Shown piece by piece: positions 37,365-47,002 of a stretch of 64,000 bases of DNA. The notes under the pieces were generated by a model that was not told the origin of the DNA, did not search any database, and worked only from the letters and a program-made list of their open reading frames with translations. The DNA lies in the NCBI GenBank assembly GCA_900637705.1, contig LR134390.1, positions 1,612,001 through 1,676,000 of the forward strand. Reading direction: 5' to 3'. Position numbers and translations under genes: made by a program. The DNA comes from Fusobacterium varium. Its GTDB lineage: Bacteria > Fusobacteriota > Fusobacteriia > Fusobacteriales > Fusobacteriaceae. Positions within the stretch are counted from its first letter, which is position 1. Each line of letters opens with the position of its first letter.

Positions 37365-37486
37365 TTAAAGCACCTCCAAAAATTTTAAGAAAATTAAAAC
37401 CATTAAGAACAAACAAACCCTAAAATTTTTGAAAAGTGTTAAAAACTTAGTGTTTAATTTATAAATTAAGGTTTTACTACGGCTCT

Positions 37487-37515
37487 ATTTTACCACTAAA
37501 TAGCATTTTATACAA
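37487..37515 (-). promoter_or_regulatory. Candidate csp promoter and long leader
   Basis: On the minus strand TTGTAT (37515-37510), 17-bp spacer, TAAAAT (37492-37487). This would give a ~115-base leader up to the csp ATG. The pairing of boxes is plausible but not strong. Confidence 0.4.
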
Positions 37516-37572
37516 GCAAATTTTTTTAAAAAAGTTGCTTATTTATATACTTTCATACAATTTTTAACTCAC

Positions 37573-38399
37573 TTATTTATATTTTTTATTCAACGCTTTC
37601 AAAATAGCAAAACTTTCTAAATCCATTTCCTCACTTAACATTTTGGGATTAAAGTGTGCTTTAAAATTATATACTACTCTTTTACTTTCTTCGTCCCACT
37701 CATCAGTAGTATTAATCTTATAACCATATTTTCTAAGTTCTGCTTTTATCTCAGCAATTGGAGTGACATTAAATAAAGCTTCATTCATAAAGAAAATTTT
37801 ATCACTTTCATCATACCAAGCTCCTATATTATATTCTTTATAAAGTCTTTCCCAAGGGAATTTTGGACCTGGATCAATTTTTCTTAATGGTGCTATATCT
37901 GAATGACCCACAACAAATTTTGGTTTTATCTGATATTGTTCAATAAGTTTTTTTAATAAAGCAGCTACTTTTTTATCTGTGCATCATCATACTCTACATA
38001 TTCATCATACGGTCTGAAAAAACCATCATACTTCGGAGCATCTGGAATGGCTTTTATTCCCATATTAATTATTTCTATTCCAATAGATGTATCATTTATA
38101 TTGCTTCTTCCTGCAAACTCACTTACTCCTGCATGCCATGCTCTTTCTTCATGTGGAACTAGAGCATATGTTGGTTCTTCCTCTTTAGAAGTTATTAAAT
38201 AATGAGAACTAACATTTGGACCAGTTAATGCTCTTATTCCTACTTCATCATTAGTTGCTGTATAATGTAAAACAATGTATTTTATTCTACTATCTTTCCC
38301 TCTAGCCTGATATGACTTGTCATCTATTTTATAGTTAACACGGCTACATGAGAAAAAAATTATTGACATTAGAAATAATCCCAACCATTTTTTCTTCAT
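37573..38399 (-). CDS. N-acetylmuramoyl-L-alanine amidase (AmiD/AmpD type) lipoprotein, frameshifted
   Basis: A 275-residue (repaired) amidase_2 lipoprotein that would cleave the lactyl-amide bond between MurNAc and L-Ala. The lipobox is IIFFSC. Catalytic-domain marks are IVLHYTAT (zinc His), ERAWHAGVS, GIEIINMG, and VGHSDIAPLRKIDPGPKFPW (zinc His and Asp); a C-terminal peptidoglycan-binding-type helical region follows. The frame breaks at a six-A run (37969-37974); one more A yields DAQIKKVAALLKKLIEQYQ. It is probably involved in murein recycling at the outer membrane. Confidence 0.87.
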
Positions 38400-38510
38400 T
38401 ATTCCTACCTCTCTTTTTTTAATATTATATTTTTATTTATCGCTGATTATATTCTACTATGTTTTTTTAAAATATCAAAAGAAATATTTTAAAAATTTAT
38501 AAAAAAAAAT

Positions 38511-38539
38511 TTGAAAATATCTGGATTATATGATATAAA
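38511..38539 (+). promoter_or_regulatory. Promoter of the HU gene
   Basis: TTGAAA (38511-38516), 17-bp spacer, TATAAA (38534-38539), about 46 bp before the ATG with AGGAGGA. Confidence 0.6.
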
Positions 38540-38585
38540 TTAGGAACTTGTATTTTTTTAGTTTTATTTTAGGAGGAAATTTATA

Positions 38586-38861
38586 ATGACAAAAAAGGAT
38601 TTTGCAAAAGCTTTATTTGAAAAAGGGATATTTGTTTCTAAAGCTGAATCAGAAAGAAAAGTTGAGGCTATTTTAACAGAGATTGAAGAAGTACTTAAAT
38701 CTGGTGAAGAATTAAACTTCATTGGTTGGGGAAAATTTGAAGTAGTTCAAAAAGCTGAAAGAATGGGAAGAAACCCTAAAACTGGTGAAGAAATCAAAAT
38801 AGAAGCTAAGAAGTCTGTAAAATTCAAAGCGGGAAAAACTTTAGTAGATAAAATAAACTAA
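38586..38861 (+). CDS. HU-family DNA-binding protein
   Basis: A 91-residue histone-like protein. It has N-terminal helices (MTKKDFAKALFEKG), the GWGKFEVVQKAERMGRNPKTGE beta-arm region with the intercalating Pro in RNPKTGE, and the closing KFKAGKTLVDKIN. It should bend and compact DNA as a dimer. It is a single-gene unit between its own promoter and a strong terminator. Confidence 0.92.
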   Translation: MTKKDFAKALFEKGIFVSKAESERKVEAILTEIEEVLKSGEELNFIGWGKFEVVQKAERMGRNPKTGEEIKIEAKKSVKFKAGKTLVDKIN

Positions 38862-38872
38862 TCTTTATTTTT

Positions 38873-38909
38873 AAGAAGCTGGCTCAAAATTGAACCAGCT
38901 TCTTTTTTT
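38873..38909. terminator. Bidirectional terminator
   Basis: AAGAAGCTGG pairs with CCAGCTTCTT around a 12-base loop and is followed by a T-run; it serves HU and abuts the end of hydE. Confidence 0.88.
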
Positions 38910-39993
38910 ACCTTTTTTTTCTTTTAAAATGAAGTGAATCTCCCCACTCTCCATAAACAATTTCATCACCTATAGACTTTACTTTCTTATCCATATCATC
39001 TCTGCACTTTTCTACACTGTCTTCTATTCCAGGTTTATTATCATAAAGAAGATATTTTTTCTTATGCTCTTCTAATGTTGCAGTGGGCATAAGTATATTA
39101 GCTCCTGCTAAAAGTCCTTTCTCTCTTCCATGAGAATCTAATCCCTGAAGTGCAGTAGTAGCTGCAATGTTTACATCTTTAAGAAATATTCTTGTCAGAG
39201 CTATCATTTTAAGACCTAATTCTACTCTTTTTTCACTAGGAAGCACTATATCTTTCCATTCCTGACCTAGTGGTGTATCTTTATGAATTATATAAGGTCC
39301 CATTCCTATCATATCAATTTTCATATCCCTGTAGAAAAGTATATCATCTACTAGGTCTTCTTCTGTCTGCCCTGGGACTCCTATCATAACCCCTGTTCCC
39401 ACCTGATATCCTATCTCTCTTAAATATTCTAAACATTTTTTTCTAACTTCAAAAGTGTGTTTTCCATCTTGAGGGTGAAGCCTTTGAAAAAGTTCTTTAT
39501 TTGTACTTTCTATTCTTAATAAATATCTATGAGCCCCTGCATCAAACCACCTTTTATATGTTTCAAAAGATTGTTCTCCTAAAGATAAAGTTATTCCTAA
39601 CCTTCCATTTGAAAGTTTTTTTATCTCTTTTATTATATCTTCTACAAAATCTGTAAATTCTTTGTCTTGCCTCTCGCCAGATTGAAGTGCCAAAGATCCA
39701 TAATTATTTTCATAAATCCATTTTACTCCCTTCATTACCTCATCTTTCGACATAGAAAATCTTTCAACTTTAGAATTTCCTTTTCTTATTCCACAATAAT
39801 TACAATTTTTTATACAAACATTACTTATTTCTATAAGCCCTCTGTAATATACTTTTCTTCCTACCTCTTTTGTTTTTACCTCATAAGCTTTTTTATAAAG
39901 CATATCTAATTCTTTTGGGTCAGATATCTTCATAAGAGTAATAAGGTCATCTCTTGTTAATTTTTCTTTCTCTAATATCTCTTTTATTCTCAT
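38908..39993 (-). CDS. hydE: [FeFe]-hydrogenase maturase HydE
   Basis: A 361-residue radical SAM enzyme of the HydE/BioB/ThiH superfamily. It has the cluster motif Cys60-x3-Cys64-x2-Cys67 (NVCIKNCNYCGIR), ALQSGE, TLSLGEQS and GTGVMIGVPGQTEEDL, all in HydE positions. HydE helps build the dithiolate-bridged diiron subcluster of [FeFe]-hydrogenase with HydF and HydG, neither of which is in this window. It starts eight bases after the M15-peptidase stop, so they may share a transcript without functional relation. Confidence 0.87.
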   Translation of the reverse strand: MRIKEILEKEKLTRDDLITLMKISDPKELDMLYKKAYEVKTKEVGRKVYYRGLIEISNVCIKNCNYCGIRKGNSKVERFSMSKDEVMKGVKWIYENNYGSLALQSGERQDKEFTDFVEDIIKEIKKLSNGRLGITLSLGEQSFETYKRWFDAGAHRYLLRIESTNKELFQRLHPQDGKHTFEVRKKCLEYLREIGYQVGTGVMIGVPGQTEEDLVDDILFYRDMKIDMIGMGPYIIHKDTPLGQEWKDIVLPSEKRVELGLKMIALTRIFLKDVNIAATTALQGLDSHGREKGLLAGANILMPTATLEEHKKKYLLYDNKPGIEDSVEKCRDDMDKKVKSIGDEIVYGEWGDSLHFKRKKR

Positions 39994-40001
39994 TTTTTCT
40001 C

Positions 40002-40489
40002 CTATTTCATCATTACTTGCTGTCTTTCTTTTTTCATATTTTTCCGAAAACCTATATGCAAATGTCCTCTTTTAGGGTAATATATTAATTGGTCATAACT
40101 TAGTGAAGATTTCATTATTTTTTGAAATTCTTTGTAGGCTGAACCTTTTTTTAATATTATATCAACAGCAAGACCATTTTGATGAGCAGAACTGTCAGAA
40201 CCACCTACTCTCCTGTTCACACGGCTGCTTCTATACCAGCTGCTTACTTGAATTGGTCTACCTAGCAATTTTCTAAATTTATCCAGCCTTACAGCTGTGT
40301 ATCTTATATTTGCTGCATGCTGTTTTGAAGGAGTATTGTCTATCCCATATTTTTGGCGACGGCACTGTCAACTGCCTCTCCCATTGTAAAATATTTAGAG
40401 ATTTTTTCATCTCTCCTAATCTCTGCACGAGAAAACATACACCCTGAAAATAATATTGTCAGTATTACAAAGAATGATAATTTTTTCAA
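40002..40489 (-). CDS. M15-family peptidase lipoprotein, frameshifted
   Basis: A 162-residue (repaired) lipoprotein: a TTG start behind AAGGGGG, signal ending LFSGC, then a peptidase_M15 domain with SSAHQNGLAVDI (zinc His and Asp) and HLHIGF (zinc His), related to small DUF882/YcbK-type murein peptidases. The frame is lost at a five-A run (40350-40354); adding one A gives AVAKKYGIDNTPSKQHAANI and a continuous domain. It would act on peptidoglycan peptides in the periplasm. Confidence 0.83.
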
Positions 40490-40541
40490 AATCTTCCCCC
40501 TTAAAAACTTAAATTCATTTACAGAAAGGACGTTTAAACTT

Positions 40542-41393
40542 ATGTCAAACAAAACCAAAGCTGTATTTTTTATGCTTATATCTGCCTTAGGATTTACACT
40601 TATGAGTGTCACAGTAAAATATCTAGGAGATATTCCTTTATTTGAAAAAGTATTTTTTAGAAATCTAGTAAGTCTTGTTATCGCTTTCTACTTTATAAAA
40701 AAATCTTCTTCTCCTGTCTTCGGGCAGAGAAAAAATCAATTAGCTCTCCTTGCTAGAGCAGGGTTTGGACTTACTGGTGTTATACTTAATTTTTATGCTA
40801 TAAGTCGACTTACCCTTGCTGATTCTACCATGCTTGGAAAACTATCGCCAATATTTGTAACTATTATGGCCTGTCTGTTCTTAAAAGAAAAAATAGATAA
40901 AGAACAGATTATTAGTATATTCATTACATTTGCAGGGGCATTATTAGTTATAAAACCCCAATTTTCTTTAAGTATTATTCCAAGCATATCTGGACTGTTG
41001 TCAGCTGCATTTTCAGGAGTAGCCTATACTCTTCTTAGATATCTTAAAGATAAGGAAAGTCCTGATACTATTGTATTTTATTTTTCTATTATATCTGTGC
41101 TTGGAACGCTACCATTTGTTCTTGCTGATTATGTAATTCCAACATCAACTCAGATTATGCTTTTTTTAGCTACCGGCTTATTTGCTTCTATAGGTCAGTT
41201 TGGAATAACTTATGCTTATAAATATTCAAATGCTACTGAAGTTTCCATTTATACTTATTCAGCAATTGTCTTTGGTATCCTGTTTGGTTTCATATTTTTC
41301 CATGAAATACCAGATATGCTAAGCCTTTTAGGTGGTGCCATAATCATAGCTGTAGCTTATTACACATTTAAACATAATCAAAAGAAAAATTAG
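40542..41393 (+). CDS. EamA/DMT-superfamily transporter
   Basis: A 283-residue membrane protein with about ten helices arranged as two EamA repeats (first repeat FFMLISALGFTLMSV onward, second LSAAFSGVAYTLLRYL onward). Such drug/metabolite transporters move small molecules, but the substrate cannot be inferred. The frame is open from 40353, but the first 63 codons overlap the M15 gene and are not hydrophobic; the ATG at 40542 begins the first helix. Its stop overlaps the convergent Nudix gene. Confidence 0.85.
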   Translation: MSNKTKAVFFMLISALGFTLMSVTVKYLGDIPLFEKVFFRNLVSLVIAFYFIKKSSSPVFGQRKNQLALLARAGFGLTGVILNFYAISRLTLADSTMLGKLSPIFVTIMACLFLKEKIDKEQIISIFITFAGALLVIKPQFSLSIIPSISGLLSAAFSGVAYTLLRYLKDKESPDTIVFYFSIISVLGTLPFVLADYVIPTSTQIMLFLATGLFASIGQFGITYAYKYSNATEVSIYTYSAIVFGILFGFIFFHEIPDMLSLLGGAIIIAVAYYTFKHNQKKN

Positions 41394-41911
41394 ATTTTTC
41401 TATTTTTTACAAAACTTACTGCCAACATAGTTTTAGCATCTGAAAGTTTTGTAATATTAATATCTTTTAAAGGTATTCTTTCAACTTCTAAAAACTCATC
41501 TTCATCAAGATGTTGATGAGTTTTTTTTAATTCTTCAGCATAATAAATATAAAATTTGCCATCTGTTACTCCAGGACTATTATAAAACTCACATATTTTT
41601 TCTATTTTTCCAGCCTTATAACCTGTTTCCTCTTCTAATTCTCTTAAAGCAGCAGCTTGAGGCTCTTCTCCCTCTTCTACTAATCCTGCTGGTATTTCCA
41701 TTGTTACTTTTTTTACTGCTGGCCTGTATTGTTTTACCATAAGAACAGTATTGTCATCAAATGAAGCTACTATTCCTACAGCTTCTCTTTTCCCTGTAAA
41801 TGTCCAATCTACAACTTTTTCATTAGGGAGCTGTAATTTTTCACTATAAACTGTTATATGATTATTTTTAAAAACTTCTTTTCTTTCCAAATGCTTATAC
41901 TTCTCTACCAT
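41390..41911 (-). CDS. Nudix hydrolase (ADP-ribose pyrophosphatase type)
   Basis: A 173-residue Nudix enzyme. The Nudix box begins at GLVEEGEEPQAAALRE and ends LEEETGY, with the catalytic glutamates present. The preceding VVDWTFTGKREAVGIVA and VKQYRP segments are typical of ADP-ribose pyrophosphatases, so hydrolysis of ADP-ribose to AMP and ribose-5-phosphate is likely. Its ATG immediately follows the stop of the rRNA methyltransferase gene, indicating co-transcription. Confidence 0.88.
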   Translation of the reverse strand: MVEKYKHLERKEVFKNNHITVYSEKLQLPNEKVVDWTFTGKREAVGIVASFDDNTVLMVKQYRPAVKKVTMEIPAGLVEEGEEPQAAALRELEEETGYKAGKIEKICEFYNSPGVTDGKFYIYYAEELKKTHQHLDEDEFLEVERIPLKDINITKLSDAKTMLAVSFVKNRKI

Positions 41912-42678
41912 TTATTCCCCCAGTATCTCCTTAGTTTTATATAAAATTATTCCACTTGCCATAGCCACATTTAGAGATTCAGCTATTCCATATATTGGTA
42001 TAATTATTTTTTCATCACATACTTTTAAAAAATTCTGAGATACTCCATCGCCTTCACTTCCAAAAACAATTGCATTTTTTTCTGCTAACTTCATCTGTGT
42101 ATAGGAAACTGAATTCTTTTCTAATGCTGTAACTACTATTTTGTACTCCTCTTTTTTTAAAAGAGCTATAAGTTCCTCTTCTTCCATGTATATTATGTTC
42201 ATATTAAAAATAGAACCCATGCTACTTCTCACAACTTTTTCATTATAACAGTCTACGCTCCCTTTTGTAAGAAGTATATCTTTAAATCCAGCTGCATCTG
42301 CCACTCTTATGATAGTTCCTAAGTTCCCCGGATCTCCTATTTTATCAAGTACAACTACATTTTTTGTAAATTTTCTAGTGCTCCTTTAATGTATGGATAT
42401 ATAATTATTACTCCCTGTGAATTTTCTTGTGAAGTAAGCTGAGTAAATACTTTTTCAGAAACAACTATCTTTCGACATTGAAATTTTTTAAGCTTCAATT
42501 GTATTTCTTCAGTTATCTCATAACTTTCTCTGAAAATTATAATCTCTGGTTCAAAAGGAAAATCAAGAAATTTTCTCCCTTCAGCGATAAAAAGCTGTTC
42601 CTCTTCTCTGTATTTTTTTATTTTAAGTTTTTTTATTTTTTTTATTGTACTATTTTCCAGACTGTTAATATAGTCCAC
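41912..42678 (-). CDS. TrmH/SpoU-family RNA 2'-O-methyltransferase, frameshifted
   Basis: A 255-residue (repaired) SPOUT methyltransferase with an N-terminal substrate-binding domain (EEQLFIAEGRKFL) and a C-terminal knot: DKIGDPGNLGTIIRVADAAG (motif 1), VFGSEGDGVS (motif 2), PIYGIAESLNVAMASGI (motif 3). It should methylate 2'-hydroxyls in rRNA or tRNA. The frame breaks at a six-A run (42360-42365) exactly at motif 1; one more A restores it. The Nudix gene follows directly. Confidence 0.87.
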
Positions 42679-42857
42679 TGTTCCTCCTAAAACTCTTTTA
42701 ATTATTTTTTAAATTTTCATACAGTAATTATATCATAATTTATTGAAAATTAGGACTTTAATTTATACCACTCTCCCTTCTTAATATTTACTTTAAACAA
42801 AATATGAGCTATAATTAATTGTCTAAATATTTGTATTATCCTAAGGAGGAAGTTGGT

Positions 42858-44060
42858 ATGCTTTTACTAAATTTCATAAAGTTAGTTTCATCTTTTCATT
42901 CCAAAAAATTTCCCAACCCAGATATCATCACAAAGCTTGGTATACTTGGTATCAGAATTGCTCAAGAATATTCTTCAAGATTTGATGTTATAGATATAGA
43001 AAAATGTATTTATCTCTCTAAATTCCAAACATCTGATACAGAAAAAGAGGATAGGCATCTCTTGACTCTGCTGCCTAAAAAAAGCCCCCTGCTGTCACAG
43101 ATGGAATATTATGATAATGATTCATACTCTTATTCAGATATAAATTATCTCTTTAAAGGTTGTTTAAAAAATGGTATAGAGATTACTATAAAAGCTGTTA
43201 ATGAAAATGCTAAAAAAAATTTTACTAAAAAAGTTAATTCTCTAGAAAAAGAATTAAAGTTTTTTTCATGGTTTTATCCCAAATTTAATAAAAAATATAA
43301 AACTGTTGAAATAATAGAAAATTTAAAAAAAGTTACAGAACAGAAGCTTAATCTTAACAATGAAATAAAAAGTACAGAGCTTTTAAAAGATTATCTTGCT
43401 CAATATAGTGATTATAAAGGTTTTGCAAGATTGAAATTTCCTTCTATCTATGCTTATCTTACATCTGATATTATGCTGGTAAGCAAGTATACATATGGTA
43501 CATATTTTTATCAAATGCTTGAAAACAGAAGGCTCAGTTACAAAGATGTTCTGGAGGTAATTAGAATACAGCTCTTCTTTATTTTAAAAATAGGTACTTT
43601 TCATAGTAACCTTCATTTAGGAAATATTATTCTTGGAAGTGACGGCTTCATATATTTCCAAGATTGTAATGTTCTTTCCTCAGTAAATGATGAAACAAAA
43701 GAAAATCTTTTTAAACTTCTTTCTGTTATTTCTAAATATGATTATTCAGAAATACCTAATATATTAAATAATATGTCTGATGTTAAAATTGAAGCAGAAA
43801 AAATGAATTTGGTATCAGTAGAAATAAATAATATATTTAAAAATTCAAAAGGAAGCTTCCTTCAAAAAGACAGTATTGTAAAAAATATAATGTATTCTTT
43901 CAAATCAGGAATAAAAAATGGAATGGTTTTCAGTAATGATATCTATCCAGTAATTAAATCTCTCATTTATCTAGAAAATATGGCACTTAAAGTTAAGCCT
44001 AAAACTTATTTCGCTGAGGATATTTCAAAGATTTTAACTGAAATTTCCCTCTACCAATAA
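42858..44060 (+). CDS. ABC1/UbiB-like atypical kinase-fold protein
   Basis: A ~400-residue protein with a UbiB/AarF-like pattern: a candidate lysine strand (GIEITIKAV), a helix equivalent to the catalytic loop, GTFHSNLHLGNIIL (compare the family FHADPHPGNI), and a metal-loop equivalent YFQDCNVLSS where family members have DFG. The replaced DFG and Asp-to-Asn-like changes suggest weak or no kinase activity. No quinone genes are nearby. The start was chosen at the ATG eight bases after AAGGAGG, not the earlier frame opening at 42819. Confidence 0.6.
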   Translation: MLLLNFIKLVSSFHSKKFPNPDIITKLGILGIRIAQEYSSRFDVIDIEKCIYLSKFQTSDTEKEDRHLLTLLPKKSPLLSQMEYYDNDSYSYSDINYLFKGCLKNGIEITIKAVNENAKKNFTKKVNSLEKELKFFSWFYPKFNKKYKTVEIIENLKKVTEQKLNLNNEIKSTELLKDYLAQYSDYKGFARLKFPSIYAYLTSDIMLVSKYTYGTYFYQMLENRRLSYKDVLEVIRIQLFFILKIGTFHSNLHLGNIILGSDGFIYFQDCNVLSSVNDETKENLFKLLSVISKYDYSEIPNILNNMSDVKIEAEKMNLVSVEINNIFKNSKGSFLQKDSIVKNIMYSFKSGIKNGMVFSNDIYPVIKSLIYLENMALKVKPKTYFAEDISKILTEISLYQ

Positions 44061-44072
44061 TATGAAATTTAA

Positions 44073-44101
44073 TTGACTTAATCTTTGTTCTATATTAAAA
44101 T
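44073..44101 (+). promoter_or_regulatory. Promoter of potD-dnaN
   Basis: TTGACT (44073-44078), 17-bp spacer, TAAAAT (44096-44101), 34 bp before the potD ATG. Confidence 0.6.
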
Positions 44102-44134
44102 ATTAAAAGACTATGAACTTAGGAGGATTGATAA

Positions 44135-45163
44135 ATGAAAAAAACATTATTACTACTTACTTTGGTTTTCACTTTGATTTCTTGTGGAAAGAGCAGCAAA
44201 GATGAAAATACTTTATATCTATATGGTTGGGCTGATTATATTCCAAAAGAAACTTATCAGGCATTTGAAAAAGAAACTGGTATAAAGGTTATTGAAGACA
44301 TCTATTCTTCTAATGAGGAAATGTTTACAAAACTAAAAGCAGGTGGAGCTGGATATGATATTGTACTTCCATCAGCTGACTATACTGAAATTATGATGAA
44401 GGAAAAAATGATAGACAAACTTGATAAAAGTAAATTATCTACATTCAAAAATATAGATCCTTTGGTACTTGAGAAGCTTCAATATTTTGATAAAAATAAT
44501 GATTATGCTGTTCCTTATGTAATGGGAGCTACTATCATTGCAGTCAATACTGACTATGTTAAAGATTATCCAAGAGATTATTCTATTTATAATAGAAGTG
44601 ATCTTAAAGGAAGAATGACTCTTTTAGATGATATGAGAGAGGTTATGACATCAGCTCTTGCTATGAATGGAAAAGAGCAAACTACATCGAATGAAAAAGA
44701 TATTGCTGATGCTGCTGAAATGATAAAAGGTTGGAAAAAAAATATAGCTAAATTTGATGCTGAATCTTTTGGTAAAGGTTTTGCTAATGGTGATTTCTGG
44801 GTAGTTCAAGGATATCCTGATAACATCTTTAGAGAGCTTGATGCAAATGAAAGAAAAAAAGTTGACTTAATTATTCCTGAAAAAGGTGGAACTGCTTATG
44901 TAGATTCATTTGTTATTCTTAGCAATGCTCCTCATAAAGAAAATGCATATAAGTTTATTGAGTTTATTCACAGACCTGAAATATATGCTCAGTTAGCTGA
45001 CGTTTTAGAAACACCATCTATTAATATTCCTGCTAGAGAATTAATGAAGGTAGAACCTCTATTCCAAATAGAAGATCTAAAAAATACTCAAGTATTGAGA
45101 GATATTCATGATACTCTTGACCTACAAAATAAATACTGGCAAGAAATATTGATTGCTAATTAA
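44135..45163 (+). CDS. potD: Spermidine/putrescine-binding lipoprotein PotD
   Basis: A 342-residue periplasmic binding protein anchored as a lipoprotein (signal ending TLISC). Family marks include LYLYGWADYIP at the N terminus, GYDIVLPSADY, YAVPYVMGAT and the polyamine-pocket region GGTAYVDSFVIL with the conserved Asp. It would deliver polyamines to a PotABC permease, none of which is encoded here, so it is an orphan component in this window. The sliding-clamp gene follows nine bases after its stop region. Confidence 0.85.
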   Translation: MKKTLLLLTLVFTLISCGKSSKDENTLYLYGWADYIPKETYQAFEKETGIKVIEDIYSSNEEMFTKLKAGGAGYDIVLPSADYTEIMMKEKMIDKLDKSKLSTFKNIDPLVLEKLQYFDKNNDYAVPYVMGATIIAVNTDYVKDYPRDYSIYNRSDLKGRMTLLDDMREVMTSALAMNGKEQTTSNEKDIADAAEMIKGWKKNIAKFDAESFGKGFANGDFWVVQGYPDNIFRELDANERKKVDLIIPEKGGTAYVDSFVILSNAPHKENAYKFIEFIHRPEIYAQLADVLETPSINIPARELMKVEPLFQIEDLKNTQVLRDIHDTLDLQNKYWQEILIAN

Positions 45164-45184
45164 CAAATACCTTTGGAGGCACAA

Positions 45185-46276
45185 ATGAAATTTTCTATAA
45201 AAAGAGAGGAATTGATTTCAATACTTTCTGAATATACAAATATACTGAAAGAAAATCCTATCAAACCTATTGTTTCAGGGTTACAAATAAAGGCTGAAAG
45301 TAATCTTATTACTTTTGTAGGAACTAACCTTGAAGTAGATCATATAAGAAAAGTTGAAGCTGATGTTAAAGAGGAGGGAAGTTTAGTTTTAAAACCATTT
45401 CTTCTCCTTGAATATATAAAACTTTTAGATGAAGAATATATTGAATTCATTTTAAATAATGGATTTATTACTGTTCATCACGCAGAATTTTCAATACTTG
45501 AAGAGGGAACTTTTCCTATTATTACAGAAACTACTCCTATAAAGCTACTTTCTATAAATGGAGGAGAATTTGTAAAGCTTCTTGAAAAATCAAAATTTGC
45601 TGCATCTTTAACAAGTGATAATATTCAAATAAATTGTGTAAGAGCCATTTTTAAATTAAATGAAATCAATCTTGTTTCTACAGACTCTTACAGACTTTTA
45701 TATCTAAAAAATGAAAAAAACTGTCATGTAGAAAAAGAAATCTCAATTCCTATGGATACAATAAATGTCATATGTAAACTTCTAAAAGATTCTGAAAAGG
45801 AAGTAATAATCGGATTCAGTGGGGAAAATATTATTCTTACTTGGGAAAATGCTTATTTCTCAAGTAAAACTATAGCGTTGCCTTTTCCTGATTTCAAAGG
45901 TATACTTGCCAACAGTTCTTTCAGTAAAGTTATGGAGTTTAATAGAGATGAATTGAAAAGTGCTTTAAAAAGAGTTATTACAGTTGCAAAAACAAGTGTT
46001 GACGCTAAATTTGGTGCCATATTTGACTTTAAAGGAAAAACTCTTTTAATCAATGCTTTTTCTGGAAAAGCTAAAATTAATCAGAAAGTTAATATGATAA
46101 AAGAGGGAGAAGATTTTAAATCTTCCCTTAACTGTAAATTCCTTGCTGAATATATAGATAATATTTCTGATAATCCTGTTATAAAAGGAAGTAATGCTTC
46201 TTCTATGTTTGAAATAACTGAAATTGGAAAAGATGATTATAAATATATTTTGATGCCACTCGCACTTAGAGATTAG
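45185..46276 (+). CDS. dnaN: DNA polymerase III beta subunit (sliding clamp)
   Basis: A 363-residue clamp with the three-domain repeat: an N-terminal KFSIKREELISIL, domain 2 around INCVRAIFKL and LVSTDSYRLLYL (the typical TDSYRL motif), and a C-terminal EYIDNISD...ILMPL end that forms the client-binding pocket. It should encircle DNA as a dimer. The start was set at the ATG nine bases after TTGGAGG. It is not next to dnaA or recF, as it would be in many bacteria, but behind potD. Confidence 0.9.
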   Translation: MKFSIKREELISILSEYTNILKENPIKPIVSGLQIKAESNLITFVGTNLEVDHIRKVEADVKEEGSLVLKPFLLLEYIKLLDEEYIEFILNNGFITVHHAEFSILEEGTFPIITETTPIKLLSINGGEFVKLLEKSKFAASLTSDNIQINCVRAIFKLNEINLVSTDSYRLLYLKNEKNCHVEKEISIPMDTINVICKLLKDSEKEVIIGFSGENIILTWENAYFSSKTIALPFPDFKGILANSSFSKVMEFNRDELKSALKRVITVAKTSVDAKFGAIFDFKGKTLLINAFSGKAKINQKVNMIKEGEDFKSSLNCKFLAEYIDNISDNPVIKGSNASSMFEITEIGKDDYKYILMPLALRD

Positions 46277-46302
46277 TATTATCATAAAAATAAAGTTTAA
46301 AT

Positions 46303-46332
46303 AAAAAGCTAGGTTTTATCCTAGCTTTTTTA
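46303..46332 (+). terminator. Terminator after dnaN
   Basis: AAAAAGCTAGG pairs with CCTAGCTTTTT around TTTTAT, followed by T residues. Confidence 0.88.
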
Positions 46333-46504
46333 ATTTTGTTTTTACTCTTTTTCTCTGCTATTACTTTTTTCATAAAAATTCTCATTCTATTTATTTCAAT
46401 ATTTCTAAAATCTTTCTATCAATATATTTTTCTTTCTAAATAAGTTGGCATCATTAATTTTTTTTATGATATAATTAACTATAAAATTTATCAAGGGGGA
46501 CTTT

Positions 46505-46956
46505 ATGAAAAAACTTATTTCAATTTTAATTGGAGCAGTATTAATTTTTGCTGTTATAGGTTGTGGAAATAAAAAAGCTATGACAGTTGGAGAGTTTGAA
46601 AGTAAAATGGTAAAAAATGGATATGAAGTAATTGATATTACCTCACAGTATCCTTCTAAAGCAATTAAAAATGTAATGATTGCTAAAAAAGATAATTATC
46701 AAATAGAATTTTTTGTTGTTGAAAATGTAGATGTTGCAGTTAGTTCTTACAATCTTAACAAGGAAACTTTTGAAAAATCAAAAAGTAATAAAAATGTTGA
46801 AACTAAAAAACTATGGGAAATACTTCAAAATATACTTTAAAAGCTAATTCTAAGTATAAAGTTATTTCCAGAATAGAAAATACATTTATTTTTATCAATG
46901 CTCCTCAAGAAAAGAGTGAAGAAATTGATACAGTGTTAAAAGAATTAAACTATTAA
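46505..46956 (+). CDS. Lipoprotein of unknown function, frameshifted
   Basis: A 150-residue (repaired) lipoprotein with signal ending AVIGC. The mature domain begins MTVGEFESKMVKNGYEVIDI and continues through IEFFVVENVDVA. The frame ends early at a six-A run (46805-46810); adding one A extends it through KYKVISRIENTFIFINAP to a stop at 46956, keeping the alternating strand/helix pattern. I do not recognise the family. It has AAGGGGG before the ATG and stands alone. Confidence 0.7.
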
Positions 46957-47002
46957 TTATAAAGTAAAAAGAGAATGAATAAAAAGAAAAAGTAAATTTT
47001 AG

